Positions 1-8,583 of a DNA stretch of 64,000 nt are shown here, piece by piece. The position numbers and the translations under genes are program-made. Location: assembly GCA_963792365.1 (NCBI GenBank), contig CAWBVW010000008.1:310001-374000 (forward strand), in the 5' to 3' direction. Numbering within the stretch: the first letter of the stretch is position 1; each line of letters opens with the position of its first letter. The DNA comes from JAOUGY01 sp963792365 (lineage in GTDB: Bacteria > Actinomycetota > Acidimicrobiia > Spongiisociales > ZC4RG35). The notes under the pieces were generated by a model, which did no database searches, was not told the DNA's origin, and saw nothing but the letters and a program-made list of their open reading frames with translations.

Positions 1-2
1 CC

Positions 3-1310
3 GAAACGACAGCCGACGGATCGACTGCAACGACTGGGGCAGGTGGCACGGGCGACACTGCGGCCGCGGGTGAAGCGGTGACGCTGAGGGTGCTGATCCA
101 TCAGAACCCGGCGTTCACCGAGTACATGGACTCGTTCAACGCCGACTTCGAGGCAGCGAATCCTGGGGTCACCGTCGACATGTCGATCGTGACTCCCGAG
201 GACATGCCCACCTCGATCCAGACCCGGCTCTCGGCGTCTGACGTCGACGTGATCGACTACTGCGTGGCGCCATGCGCTGGGTTCACCAACGGCATCCAGC
301 CGTACATGTCGGGCATCAGCTCACCTCCCACGTGGCAGCAGCTGATCGAGGCCGGACTGATCATGGACATCAGCGATGAGCCATTCGTCCAGAACTTCGA
401 CGAGGCGACCATCCAGGATGCTGGTTCATTCGATGGGAGCGTGTACGCGATCAACATGGGCCGCAGTGCCTTCAGCGGTATGTTCACGAACACCGATCTG
501 TTGGCCGAGGTCGGAGTGGAGATCCCGACGACCTGGAGCGAACTGGTCACCGCATGTGAGACCATCATCGCTGCCGACTACGCCTGCATGACGCAGGGCG
601 GCGGCGACGTGTGGCCGATCTTCGTGGGTTCCTACGGCATCCTCGGGGCGCAGTTCCCCGACCAGGCCGCGCTGTCCGAAGGCCTGTGGACCGGCGAGAT
701 CAAGTGGAACGAGGGTGAGGGCCTCGAGCTCATGGAGAAGCTCCAGGTGTATGCCCAGGACATGCTCGAACCGGGTGTGACAGGTCTCAGCCACGACGAG
801 GCGACGGCCAGGTACGCAGCGGGCGATGTGGCCTTCTTGCCCACCGGCACGTGGCAGGGTGCCAACCTCGAAGGCTTCGAGCCTGAGTTCGCCTGGACCT
901 ACGTTCCTGTTCCAGGAACCGACGATCCGGCCGACAACCAGTACCTGTTCGGCAAGTACGACCTCAGCTTCATGATCGCCGAGGACACGCCGAGCCCGGA
1001 TGTCGCCAAGGCGTATCTCGCAGCCCTCGCGGATCCCGACGCCTACCAGGCGTTCATCGACGCAACGGGCTTCATTCCCACGCAGCCAACGGCAACGCTC
1101 GACAGCACTGTCGGTGATGCGGTTGCACCGCTTCTCGGCAACTATCGCACCGCCTTCGAGCAGATCTGGGTGGCACCGACCGGTGCCGGCCAGTGGGCGA
1201 ATGCCTGGCAGGGCGCGTCGTGGTTCTCACCGTTCAACGAGTGGGACGATGCGAAAGCCCTCGCCGATCAGGCGCAAGCGGACCTCGAAGCCGGCCTCAA
1301 CGCCGGGTAG
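3..1310 (+). CDS. Sugar ABC transporter substrate-binding protein (5'-truncated)
   Basis: Extracellular family-1 solute-binding protein that would capture a sugar or oligosaccharide and hand it to the two permeases downstream. The reading frame is open from the window edge: before the GTG at 78 it continues upstream as a Gly/Ala/Thr-rich stretch typical of the linker behind a lipoprotein cysteine, so the true start and signal peptide lie outside the window. The visible part, about 435 residues, has the alternating alpha/beta pattern and the Trp- and Asp-rich ligand-cleft segments of the maltose/multiple-sugar binding family. The ligand cannot be read from sequence; the GH16 enzyme three genes on suggests beta-glucan oligosaccharides (inference). 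Confidence 0.85.
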   Translation, partial: ETTADGSTATTGAGGTGDTAAAGEAVTLRVLIHQNPAFTEYMDSFNADFEAANPGVTVDMSIVTPEDMPTSIQTRLSASDVDVIDYCVAPCAGFTNGIQPYMSGISSPPTWQQLIEAGLIMDISDEPFVQNFDEATIQDAGSFDGSVYAINMGRSAFSGMFTNTDLLAEVGVEIPTTWSELVTACETIIAADYACMTQGGGDVWPIFVGSYGILGAQFPDQAALSEGLWTGEIKWNEGEGLELMEKLQVYAQDMLEPGVTGLSHDEATARYAAGDVAFLPTGTWQGANLEGFEPEFAWTYVPVPGTDDPADNQYLFGKYDLSFMIAEDTPSPDVAKAYLAALADPDAYQAFIDATGFIPTQPTATLDSTVGDAVAPLLGNYRTAFEQIWVAPTGAGQWANAWQGASWFSPFNEWDDAKALADQAQADLEAGLNAG

Positions 1311-1343
1311 TACGGAATAGGCTCCGAACGACACACCTTCGAC

Positions 1344-1376
1344 GGCGGGTCCTCGTCACAGCGGCGAGGACCCGCC
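1344..1376 (+). terminator. Perfect 12-bp hairpin between binding-protein and permease genes
   Basis: Arms 1344-1355 (GGCGGGTCCTCG) and 1365-1376 (CGAGGACCCGCC) pair perfectly around a 9-base loop, with no T-run. Hairpins at this point in sugar ABC operons commonly act as partial terminators or RNA stabilisers that keep binding-protein mRNA in excess over permease mRNA. That role is inferred from position and structure. Confidence 0.6.
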
Positions 1377-1410
1377 CGAAGAGGCAACAAACCCGGGGAG
1401 GCATGATTCG

Positions 1411-2349
1411 ATGGCGATCATGAACAAGAACTATTTGTTCGGCAGTGCTGGCAAGTGGAGGCGCTTCGCGCCCCTCATGCTCCTGATCCCCGGCGTTCTC
1501 CTCTACTTGGTGATCGCCCTCGGCCCCTCTCTGGCGACAGTTGGGTACTCCTTCACCGACGCCAGCGGACTCAAGGGCGCGCCGGTCAACTGGATCGGAC
1601 TCGATAACTATGACGAGTTCCTGTTCCGGGGTCTCGCCTCGAGAGACAACCTCGACGCCACGTTGAGAACGCTCCAGTTCTCCGTGATCGTCACCTTCGT
1701 CCAGTTCACGCTGGGTCTCATCTTGGCCCTCCTGGTCAACCAGAAGCTGAAGGGTCGGACGTTCTTCCGCACCCTCTTCTTCCTGCCGGTGATCCTCGGC
1801 GTCGTGATCCAGGGCCTGATGTGGAAGCTCTTCCTCCAGCCGCGGGGAGGGCCCATGGCGATGATCTTCGACTGGTTCGGGCTCACATCGGAGTTCCTCG
1901 GTGGGCAGCCAGGGGAAGCCTTTGGCTGGGTGATCGTGGTGCAGATCTGGGCCAATGTCGGCGTCACCATGGTCATCTTCCTGGCCGGCATGCAGACCAT
2001 CAACACCGACCTCTACGAGGCGGCTCGGATCGACGGCGCGAGCGGATGGTCGCTGTTCCGTAACATCACCTGGCCACAGCTCACGCCGGCGATCAACACG
2101 AACTTCCTCTTGAACATCATCGGGTCGCTGCAGGCGTGGCAGCTGTTCCTCGTGCTGATCGGTTACAAGCCCGGAACCCAGGTGCTCGGCTACCTGGTCT
2201 TTGCGGAGGGCTTCGGACAAGGTGACTCTCCGGCGTTCCGCCAGGGCTTCGCCGCAGCAGCATCCATCGTGCTGTTCTTCCTGGTCTTGATCATCGGATT
2301 CCTGGCCAACAAGTACGTCAGCTGGAGAGAAGCGAGGTACATGGGATGA
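1411..2349 (+). CDS. Sugar ABC transporter permease, MalF/UgpA type
   Basis: Inner-membrane permease of 312 residues with about six hydrophobic helices. The cytoplasmic EAA loop, which docks the ATPase, is visible as 'LYEAARIDGASGWSLFRNIT' near residue 200. An N-terminal helix starts around residue 17. The start has an upstream GGGGAGG. It overlaps the next permease gene by four bases (ATGA). The ATPase subunit is not in the window; family members often share a common MsiK-type ATPase encoded elsewhere. Confidence 0.9.
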   Translation: MAIMNKNYLFGSAGKWRRFAPLMLLIPGVLLYLVIALGPSLATVGYSFTDASGLKGAPVNWIGLDNYDEFLFRGLASRDNLDATLRTLQFSVIVTFVQFTLGLILALLVNQKLKGRTFFRTLFFLPVILGVVIQGLMWKLFLQPRGGPMAMIFDWFGLTSEFLGGQPGEAFGWVIVVQIWANVGVTMVIFLAGMQTINTDLYEAARIDGASGWSLFRNITWPQLTPAINTNFLLNIIGSLQAWQLFLVLIGYKPGTQVLGYLVFAEGFGQGDSPAFRQGFAAAASIVLFFLVLIIGFLANKYVSWREARYMG

Positions 2350-3245
2350 GTGACGCCCTCGAACAACACGGGGTCACCAAGACCCTCGATCAGGTGATGG
2401 ATCTCACCGAGAAGGAACCGGCAAGCGTCACGACGCGATCACGACTCCTGAAGATCTTCTCGTATTTCGTGCTCGGTCTGTTTGCCGTGTTCTATCTCTG
2501 GCCTGTCTTCATGCTGATCAACACGGCGCTGAAGACCTTGCCGAACTACTTGAGGGACCCGGCTGGGATCGTCAGCGGACCCAGCCTGGCCAATTTCGGC
2601 GAGGCCTGGGAACTCGCCAACTTCCCGCAGTACATGCTCAACTCGGCCCTCTACACCTTCCTCGCCACCGCCATCTTCGTTGCGACGTCGCTCTTCGTGG
2701 CGTTCCCCATCGCCCGGGGGTATTTCAAGGGCAGCGGTGCGATCCTGACCTTGTACGTCGTGGCCCTGTTCCTTCCACCGGCACTGATCCCCCAGTTCCA
2801 GTTGATTCTGAATCTGGGCCTGTACAACACGCGTCCCGGCTACATCCTGTTGTTCCTGATCAACCCGATCGGCATGATCATCCTGGTCAACTACATGAAG
2901 TCGATTCCCCGCGAACTCGACGAATCGGCGGCTGTAGATGGCTCGAGCTACATCCGGTATGTGTTCACGGTGATCTTCCCTTTGATCAGGCCGGCGGTGG
3001 CGACGGTCACCGTGCTCCATGCCATCGGTATCTGGAACGAGCTGATTCTCCCGACGATCTACCTCACGAACCAGGACTACTTCCCGATCACGAGGGGTTT
3101 GATCGTGTTCGAGGGCGTGTACGGGAGCAACTGGCCCGGGATCGCCGCAGCGGTTCTCATGCTCATGCTGCCGATGCTGATCCTTTTCATGTTCCTGCAG
3201 CGCTACATCATCGGTGGCCTCACCGCAGGCGCAGTCAAGGGGTAG
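2346..3245 (+). CDS. Sugar ABC transporter permease, MalG type
   Basis: Second membrane subunit (299 residues) of the same importer, partner of the preceding permease. A cytoplasmic N-terminal tail of about 35 residues is followed by roughly six membrane helices. The EAA loop appears near residue 200 as 'ELDESAAVDGSSYIRYVF', followed by the usual 'IFPLIRPA'. Translation is coupled to the upstream gene by an ATGA overlap. The stop is followed within a few bases by the glucanase gene, so the transporter and secreted enzyme are probably co-transcribed. Confidence 0.9.
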   Translation: MSDALEQHGVTKTLDQVMDLTEKEPASVTTRSRLLKIFSYFVLGLFAVFYLWPVFMLINTALKTLPNYLRDPAGIVSGPSLANFGEAWELANFPQYMLNSALYTFLATAIFVATSLFVAFPIARGYFKGSGAILTLYVVALFLPPALIPQFQLILNLGLYNTRPGYILLFLINPIGMIILVNYMKSIPRELDESAAVDGSSYIRYVFTVIFPLIRPAVATVTVLHAIGIWNELILPTIYLTNQDYFPITRGLIVFEGVYGSNWPGIAAAVLMLMLPMLILFMFLQRYIIGGLTAGAVKG

Positions 3246-3257
3246 GTGGCGGCCGAG

Positions 3258-4229
3258 ATGCAACGGTTCCGGGTGCTGTGGATCGCAGCCGTCTTCGCGC
3301 TGGCCGCGAGCAGCTGCGCTTCTGGTGAAGCGGAGCCTGGCACCACGGACCGGGAGGGCATCTCTCCCACCACGGAATCGCCCGCCACGACCGAAGTGAC
3401 GTCGGCGCCGACCACCACGTCGGCGCCGACCACAACGACCACCACCATCGCAGCACCAGAGCCGATTCCGATCGAGGCACCGGAGGGCACGGAACTCGTG
3501 TGGAACGACGAGTTCGATGGGGACACCATCGACCCCACCAACTGGACCTACGACATTGGAGGCTGGGGCTGGGGCAACGGAGAATCGCAGTTCTACACCG
3601 ATCGGGAGGAGAACGCCCGTGTGCGGAACGGGCTCCTGACCATCGAGCTGCGCCAGGAGCAGTACGAGGAGTCCTACTACACCTCCGCTCGTCTGAAGAC
3701 ACAGGGACTCCAGGCCTTCCAGTACGGACACATCGAGGCGCGAATCAAGGTCCCCAAGGGCGTGGGAACATGGCCGGCCTTCTGGATGCTCGGAGAGAGC
3801 TTCGAAGAGGAAGCCGAAGACCCCGCAAACCGATGGCCGAATGTCGGTGAGATCGACATCATGGAATACGTTGGTCGGGAGCCGGATCTGGTGCTCGGAA
3901 CGATTCACGGGCCGGGATATGCGGGGGCCGGCGGTTTCTCCACCTGGAACCGACTCGACTACGACGTCGGCGACGACTTCCACACCTTTGCGGTCGACTG
4001 GGACGAGGAAGGTATTCGCTGGCTGTTCGACGGCGACGTGTTCGCCGACAAGTCGCGGGACGTCGTCGGCGACCGCGAATGGGTGTTCGACCAGCCGTTC
4101 TTCATCATCCTCAACCTCGCCCTCGGTGGAACACTGGGCGGGGCGGTCCCCCTCGACACGGAGTTCCCTCAGTACATGCACGTCGACTACGTGCGCGTGT
4201 ACCAGGACGTTCACACCGCCGGGCGGTGA
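3258..4229 (+). CDS. Secreted GH16 endo-beta-glucanase lipoprotein
   Basis: Family 16 glycoside hydrolase that would cleave beta-1,3 or mixed-linkage glucans (laminarinase/lichenase group) outside the cell. Counting from ATG 3258, a short signal peptide ends in a lipobox-like 'LAASSC' with Cys20 as the lipidation site. A Thr/Pro-rich linker spans about residues 30-70, then the catalytic domain begins at 'LVWNDEFDGD'. The GH16 signature 'GEIDIMEYVG' is intact, giving nucleophile E198, D200 and acid/base E203. An in-frame GTG at 3246 is an alternative start; ATG 3258 has the better-spaced AGGTGG. It lies directly after the sugar permeases, which suggests products are imported by that transporter. 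Exact substrate is not determinable here. Confidence 0.9.
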   Translation: MQRFRVLWIAAVFALAASSCASGEAEPGTTDREGISPTTESPATTEVTSAPTTTSAPTTTTTTIAAPEPIPIEAPEGTELVWNDEFDGDTIDPTNWTYDIGGWGWGNGESQFYTDREENARVRNGLLTIELRQEQYEESYYTSARLKTQGLQAFQYGHIEARIKVPKGVGTWPAFWMLGESFEEEAEDPANRWPNVGEIDIMEYVGREPDLVLGTIHGPGYAGAGGFSTWNRLDYDVGDDFHTFAVDWDEEGIRWLFDGDVFADKSRDVVGDREWVFDQPFFIILNLALGGTLGGAVPLDTEFPQYMHVDYVRVYQDVHTAGR

Positions 4230-4530
4230 TCTGCCCCGAGTGGACGGGCAGTCCGGTACTTGCGGCTCCGTCCATGTCGCACACGGATCGTCGACCACTG
4301 ACGAGATGGCCAACGGAGCTGTCTGCCGGCGGCCGTACCAACGGAGCGCGCTGTGCGTGCTCGTGCAGGCTCATCCTCAGGTTCGGGGCTCCGCCGCTGA
4401 TGTTCGGACGAGACCGGACCCTCGCTTCGTCCCTGTTGCACGGTCGAGGATGCGCTCGTCCATGGCGGGACCTTCGGCCCTATCCTCCCAATTATATAGT
4501 CACCAACTATAGTCTGGCGGAGGAGCTGGT
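4230..4530. other. Intergenic region ahead of the nitrate operon
   Basis: No convincing gene. Short inverted repeats sit at its left edge: 4214-4228 (CACCGCC/GGCGGTG, covering the glucanase stop) and 4231-4251 (CTGCCC/GGGCAG); either could weakly end the glucanase transcript. The right end becomes AT-rich (4491-4515) and holds the promoter-like dyad annotated separately. Position and base composition make it the promoter region for the narK-to-narI operon. Confidence 0.6.
4495..4513 (+). promoter_or_regulatory. Dyad with two TATAGT hexamers upstream of the nitrate operon
   Basis: TATAGT at 4495-4500 and ACTATA at 4506-4511 form an inverted repeat around CACCA. A second TATAGT lies at 4508-4513, so two minus-10-like hexamers occur 13 bp apart, about 20-35 bases before the start codon at 4531. 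No good minus-35 box is seen upstream. The arrangement suits an activator or repressor; the Rrf2 protein encoded two genes downstream is the obvious candidate (inference). Confidence 0.5.
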
Positions 4531-6033
4531 ATGGCTAGGCCCGAGCTGGTCGACTTCCGTCAGGAGCGAATCAGGGTGCTCCACTACACGTGGATCGCAT
4601 TCTTCATCTCGTTCTACATCTGGTTCAACATGGCGCCACTTGCGACGACCATGTTGCGAGATGTCGGCTGGCTGACCGAGGAGCACATCAAGGTCCTCGC
4701 CATCGTCAACGTCGCGCTCACCATCCCGGCTCGTATCCTGGTGGGAGCGCTGATCGACAAGTACGGCCCGCGCATCGTCTTTTCCGCGCTGTTGGTGACC
4801 ATGGCGTTCCCAACATTCTTCTTTGCGTTCGGCGACAACCTCACACAGCTCCTCGTTTCGCGCCTGGTCTTGAGCACGGTTGGAGCCAGCTTCGTCATCG
4901 GGATCCGGATGGTGGCGCAATGGTTCCCGCCGAAGATGATCGGACGAGCCGAAGGCTTCTACGCCGGGTGGGGAAACTTCGGCTCTGCATGGGCAGCCAT
5001 CACGCTCCCGTGGATCGCGATCACCGTGTTCGAGGACTGGTTCGGGATCGCGGACGGGTGGCGTTGGGCACTGTTCGTGAACGGGCTCGTGGCCTTGATC
5101 TACGGCGTGATGTATTACTTCCTCGTCAGGGACACACCGGAGGGCATGCCTTTCGTCGGCGTCAAGAAGACCCAGCCAATGCTCGTCAGCTCGACCGGCG
5201 ACCTCGTGCAATACCTCGTGTGGTCGTTCCCGATCTTCGGCGCCCTCGGCTTGCTCGCATGGCGGATCAGTCGGATCGAGATCGACGGGGGAGCGTTGAT
5301 CTCCGACGGGATGCTCTGGCTCGTGTACGGCGGCCTCCTGGTGGCGTACGCCGCGCACGTCGCCAAGTCGATCCAGGTGAACCGGCCACGGCTCCGCGCC
5401 GGCGTACCGGAATCCGATCGCTATCCGTTTACGAGTGTTGCGGCGCTCAACACGACCTACGTGGCCAACTTCGGCGCAGAGCTGGCGGTGGTGTCCATGC
5501 TCCCTGCTTTCTTCGAGTCCACCTTCACGCTCGGCCCTGAAGCCGCCGGATTGATCGCCTCATCGTTCGCAGTCGTGAACCTGTTCGCTCGCCCGCTGGG
5601 GGGCCTCATCTCGGACAAGCTGACGAACCGGAAGGTGGTGATGCTCGGCTACATGCTCGGGATCGGCCTCGGGTTCCTGGGGATGGGGCTGATCGATTCT
5701 GCGTGGCCGATCGTGGCCGCGGTGTTCGTGACCGTGCTGTGCTCGATCTTCGTGCAGGGCGCCGAGGGCGCCACGTTTGCGATCATCCCGCTGATCCACA
5801 AGCCGATGACGGGTCAGATCGCCGGTATGGCAGGCGCGTTCGGCAATGTCGGCGCCGTTGTCTATCTGGTCTTGTTCTCGCTGGTCGACGCCTCCACCTT
5901 CTTCTACATCCTCGCTGCCGGTGCCTTCCTCTCCTTCGTCTTCGTGATGGTGTTCCTCAAAGAGCCGGAGGGATCGCACGCCGACGAGATGTACACCGCC
6001 GATCAGCTGGCACAGGCAGAGGGGATCTCATGA
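4531..6033 (+). CDS. narK: NarK-type nitrate/nitrite transporter (first copy)
   Basis: Major-facilitator membrane protein of 500 residues with 12 predicted helices, placed in the nitrate/nitrite porter group by the 'GWGNFGSAWAAITLP' segment around residue 150, a nitrate-signature-like Gly/Asn motif, and by context. It would import nitrate or exchange nitrate for nitrite. The start has a strong GGAGGAG. It is longer than the next transporter because of an extended loop near residues 205-300. It overlaps the second narK by four bases (ATGA), so the pair is translationally coupled. Direction of transport and proton versus antiport mode cannot be read. Confidence 0.85.
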   Translation: MARPELVDFRQERIRVLHYTWIAFFISFYIWFNMAPLATTMLRDVGWLTEEHIKVLAIVNVALTIPARILVGALIDKYGPRIVFSALLVTMAFPTFFFAFGDNLTQLLVSRLVLSTVGASFVIGIRMVAQWFPPKMIGRAEGFYAGWGNFGSAWAAITLPWIAITVFEDWFGIADGWRWALFVNGLVALIYGVMYYFLVRDTPEGMPFVGVKKTQPMLVSSTGDLVQYLVWSFPIFGALGLLAWRISRIEIDGGALISDGMLWLVYGGLLVAYAAHVAKSIQVNRPRLRAGVPESDRYPFTSVAALNTTYVANFGAELAVVSMLPAFFESTFTLGPEAAGLIASSFAVVNLFARPLGGLISDKLTNRKVVMLGYMLGIGLGFLGMGLIDSAWPIVAAVFVTVLCSIFVQGAEGATFAIIPLIHKPMTGQIAGMAGAFGNVGAVVYLVLFSLVDASTFFYILAAGAFLSFVFVMVFLKEPEGSHADEMYTADQLAQAEGIS

Positions 6034-7376
6034 CGATCGAACGCTCCAAGTCGGGCAACGACTGGCTGGAACACTGGGACCCGGAGGACGAGGACTTCTG
6101 GGAGTCGACCGGAAAACGGATCGCCTGGCGCACGCTGTGGATCACAACAGCCAACCTCACGATGGCGTTCGTGACATGGTTCGTCGTGAGCGCCCTCGTG
6201 GTCCGCCTGCCCAACGTCGGGTTCGACCTGACCACATCGCAGCTCTTCTGGCTGGCGGCGATGCCAGGCTTGGCGGGCGGCACGCTTCGAATCGTCCATA
6301 CGTTCCTCATACCGATACTGGGGACTCGCAAGGTCGTGAGCGCCTCCAGTCTGCTTCTGCTGGTGCCTCTCGTGGGCTTGTTCGTGGCAGTGAAGGATCC
6401 GAACACTCCGTTCTGGGTGTTGATGTTGCTGGCCTTCCTGGCCGGGCTCGGTGGGGGCAACTTCTCATCATTCATGCCATCCACGAGCCTGTTCTTCCCC
6501 AAGCGTCTGCAGGGAACCGCACTGGGCCTGCAAGCCGGGATCGGCAACTTCGGCGTGTCTCTGGTGCAATTCGTGACACCGTGGATCATCGGGTTTGCCG
6601 TCTTTGGCTCCCTTGCGGGTGAGGCGGAGACCTTCACCAAAGACGGATCCACTGAGGACATCTGGCTGCAGAACGCGACGCTCATCTGGATTCCGATCGT
6701 CGCCGTGTTGTCGATCGCAGCATGGTTCATGCTTCGAAGTGTCCCGGTGCGGGCCAACGTGCGGGAGCAGATGGACATCTTCCGGGACAAACACACATGG
6801 TGGATGACGTCGCTGTATGTCATGACGTTCGGGTCGTTCGCCGGGTTCTCGGCAGCGTTCCCGCTCCTGATCAGAGAGGTGTACGGCTCCTTCGAGAACG
6901 CTCCAGACCCACTCACATTCGCCTTCTTGGGTCCACTGGTCGGATCCGCCGCCCGCGTGGCCGCCGGACCGGTCTCCGACAAGCTCGGAGGAGCGAGGGT
7001 CACGCAGGTTGCCGGCTGTGGCCTCCTCGGTTCCACCATCGGTGTGCTCTTCTTCCTCGACCCGACCTCGCTCGATCAATTCCCGTGGTTCGTCGGACTG
7101 ATGCTCGGGATCTTCCTCTTCTCCGGGATCGGCAACGCCTCCACCTACAAGCAGATGCCGATGATCTTCCCGGCCCGCCAGGCTTCGGGAGTGCTGGGCT
7201 GGACTGCGGCCATCGCCGCATACGGGCCTTTCATCTTCTCCGCGTTGATCGGTGTGGTCCTCGGTTCGACCGGTAGACCCACTGGGTTCTTCATCGGGAT
7301 TGCCATCTTCTACACCGCCAACATCGCCATCAACTGGTGGTTCTACGCCCGGAAGGGAGCCGAGAAGCCATGCTGA
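6030..7376 (+). CDS. narK: NarK-type nitrate/nitrite transporter (second copy)
   Basis: Second MFS nitrate porter (448 residues), not a duplicate of the first: the two differ widely in sequence. Two nitrate-signature segments are clear, 'GLGGGNFSSFMPS' and 'GLQAGIGNFGVSLVQ', followed by an acidic loop. The N-terminus is cytoplasmic and acidic. The open frame extends upstream, but the ATG at 6030 overlaps the previous stop as ATGA and matches the family start. Tandem unlike NarK genes (NarK1/NarK2 types) are known in nar operons and often divide nitrate uptake and nitrite export. Confidence 0.9.
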   Translation: MTIERSKSGNDWLEHWDPEDEDFWESTGKRIAWRTLWITTANLTMAFVTWFVVSALVVRLPNVGFDLTTSQLFWLAAMPGLAGGTLRIVHTFLIPILGTRKVVSASSLLLLVPLVGLFVAVKDPNTPFWVLMLLAFLAGLGGGNFSSFMPSTSLFFPKRLQGTALGLQAGIGNFGVSLVQFVTPWIIGFAVFGSLAGEAETFTKDGSTEDIWLQNATLIWIPIVAVLSIAAWFMLRSVPVRANVREQMDIFRDKHTWWMTSLYVMTFGSFAGFSAAFPLLIREVYGSFENAPDPLTFAFLGPLVGSAARVAAGPVSDKLGGARVTQVAGCGLLGSTIGVLFFLDPTSLDQFPWFVGLMLGIFLFSGIGNASTYKQMPMIFPARQASGVLGWTAAIAAYGPFIFSALIGVVLGSTGRPTGFFIGIAIFYTANIAINWWFYARKGAEKPC

Positions 7377-7397
7377 ATGGCAGACTGGAGTGCCACG

Positions 7398-7802
7398 ATG
7401 CGACTCGAGATCACCCGAAAGAGCGACTTGGCAGTCCGCGCCCTCTGCGTGCTCGGTGCCCAAGGCCGGATGAAGGGCTCGGAGCTGGCCAAACTCGTCG
7501 GATCGAGTCGGGGCTTCATGGCTCAGGTGATGACGCCGCTGGTCCACGCAGGATGGGTGGAATCGGACCCTGGTCCGAACGGCGGGTACCGTTTGAAGAC
7601 GACGCTCCACCAGCTGTCGATGCTCGACGTGATCGAGACGATCGAAGGCCCGACCGACAACGGGAAGTGCGCGCTCAGCGGGGGACCCTGCCCAAAGAGC
7701 GAAAACTGCGCGTTGCACGAGGCATGGGTTCCGGCCCGACAGGCGCTGCTGCAGCGCCTCTCGACGACCACCGTGGCAGAGGCCACCGGCCGCTCCGCCT
7801 GA
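7398..7802 (+). CDS. Rrf2-family Fe-S transcriptional regulator (NsrR/IscR-like)
   Basis: DNA-binding regulator of 134 residues. The winged-helix N-terminus is typical ('MRLEITRKSDLAVRAL', recognition helix near 'SSRGFMAQVMTPL'). Toward the C-terminus three cysteines, spaced C-x6-C-x5-C within 'KCALSGGPCPKSENC', match the cluster ligands of IscR/NsrR-type members, so redox or nitric-oxide sensing is likely. An ATG at 7377 is possible, but ATG 7398 has GGAG at the right distance and the canonical start sequence. It lies inside the nitrate operon and probably controls it through the dyad near 4500 (inference). Confidence 0.85.
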   Translation: MRLEITRKSDLAVRALCVLGAQGRMKGSELAKLVGSSRGFMAQVMTPLVHAGWVESDPGPNGGYRLKTTLHQLSMLDVIETIEGPTDNGKCALSGGPCPKSENCALHEAWVPARQALLQRLSTTTVAEATGRSA

Positions 7803-8581
7803 CCGTCGTCCTGATCGCCTTCATCGCGATGGCGGTCGGCGGGCCAACAGCCCCAGCGGCGGCGCAAGAAGACGGGGCAGCGACCTATCAGCAAGCATGC
7901 GCGGCCTGCCATCAGCCCGACGGATCAGGCGTCGAAGGAACGTTCCCTCCTTTGGCCGGCAACCCGAACATAGGCGACCCCAACTACGTGATCGACGTGA
8001 TCCGCAACGGCAAGCAAGGGCCCATCACCGTCGACGGCGTCTCCTATGACGGGGTCATGCCGCCGGTCGGCAACCTCACCGACGCCCAAATCGAGGCGGT
8101 TGCCGCTTACGTGGTCGAGCTCGGCTCTGCGACCCCTTCGACCGGGCCCTCGACGACCGTTCCGGCGGCGACTACCGGGGACGCGGATCGAGGCGAGGAT
8201 TTGTTCGCCGGTCGGCTGGCGCTTGCTGCGGGTGGGGGGACCTGCTCATCGTGTCATGCAGGCGGTCCTTACGGCGGTGCCACCCTGGGACCCGACCTGA
8301 CCGACGTGGCTTCTCGGCTCGGTGGCCAGGCAGGCCTGACCGGATGGCTGGCAGCTCCTCCATCACTCACCATGCAGCCGATCTTCGATGTCCACCCGCT
8401 CGACGAGGCTGAGATTGCCGACCTGGTTGCGTTTCTGGTGTCGGTCGACGGAACCGAGCCCGATCGCGGTCCCGACGTGATGCTCATCGGGGGTGCGGTA
8501 GGGCTTGGAGCGTTGTTTGCGGCCATGGCGCTCTTCTTCAAACGACCACGTGGCGCGTACGTCGACCAGCTCAGGAGATAG
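7724..8581 (+). CDS. Membrane-anchored diheme cytochrome c (NarC-like)
   Basis: Electron carrier on the outer face of the membrane, 285 residues from ATG 7724. Following a basic N-terminus and hydrophobic signal region, two cytochrome c domains carry CxxCH heme sites: 'CAACH' (near residue 58) and 'CSSCH' (near residue 177), each with a downstream Met region as likely sixth ligand ('YDGVMPP', 'LTMQP'). A C-terminal helix anchors it. The start is uncertain: ATG 7724 overlaps the regulator's 3' end by 79 bases, and no better start exists before the signal sequence. A diheme NarC upstream of narG is known in Thermus, where it links the reductase to the respiratory chain. Confidence 0.75.
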   Translation: MGSGPTGAAAAPLDDHRGRGHRPLRLTVVLIAFIAMAVGGPTAPAAAQEDGAATYQQACAACHQPDGSGVEGTFPPLAGNPNIGDPNYVIDVIRNGKQGPITVDGVSYDGVMPPVGNLTDAQIEAVAAYVVELGSATPSTGPSTTVPAATTGDADRGEDLFAGRLALAAGGGTCSSCHAGGPYGGATLGPDLTDVASRLGGQAGLTGWLAAPPSLTMQPIFDVHPLDEAEIADLVAFLVSVDGTEPDRGPDVMLIGGAVGLGALFAAMALFFKRPRGAYVDQLRR

Positions 8582-8583
8582 CC

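Noticed and set aside
2439..4313. Minus-strand 624-codon open frame opposite the permease and glucanase genes
   Set aside because: Low-complexity His/Asp/Arg-rich translation, antisense to two genes with clear family motifs; an artefact of GC-rich codon use.
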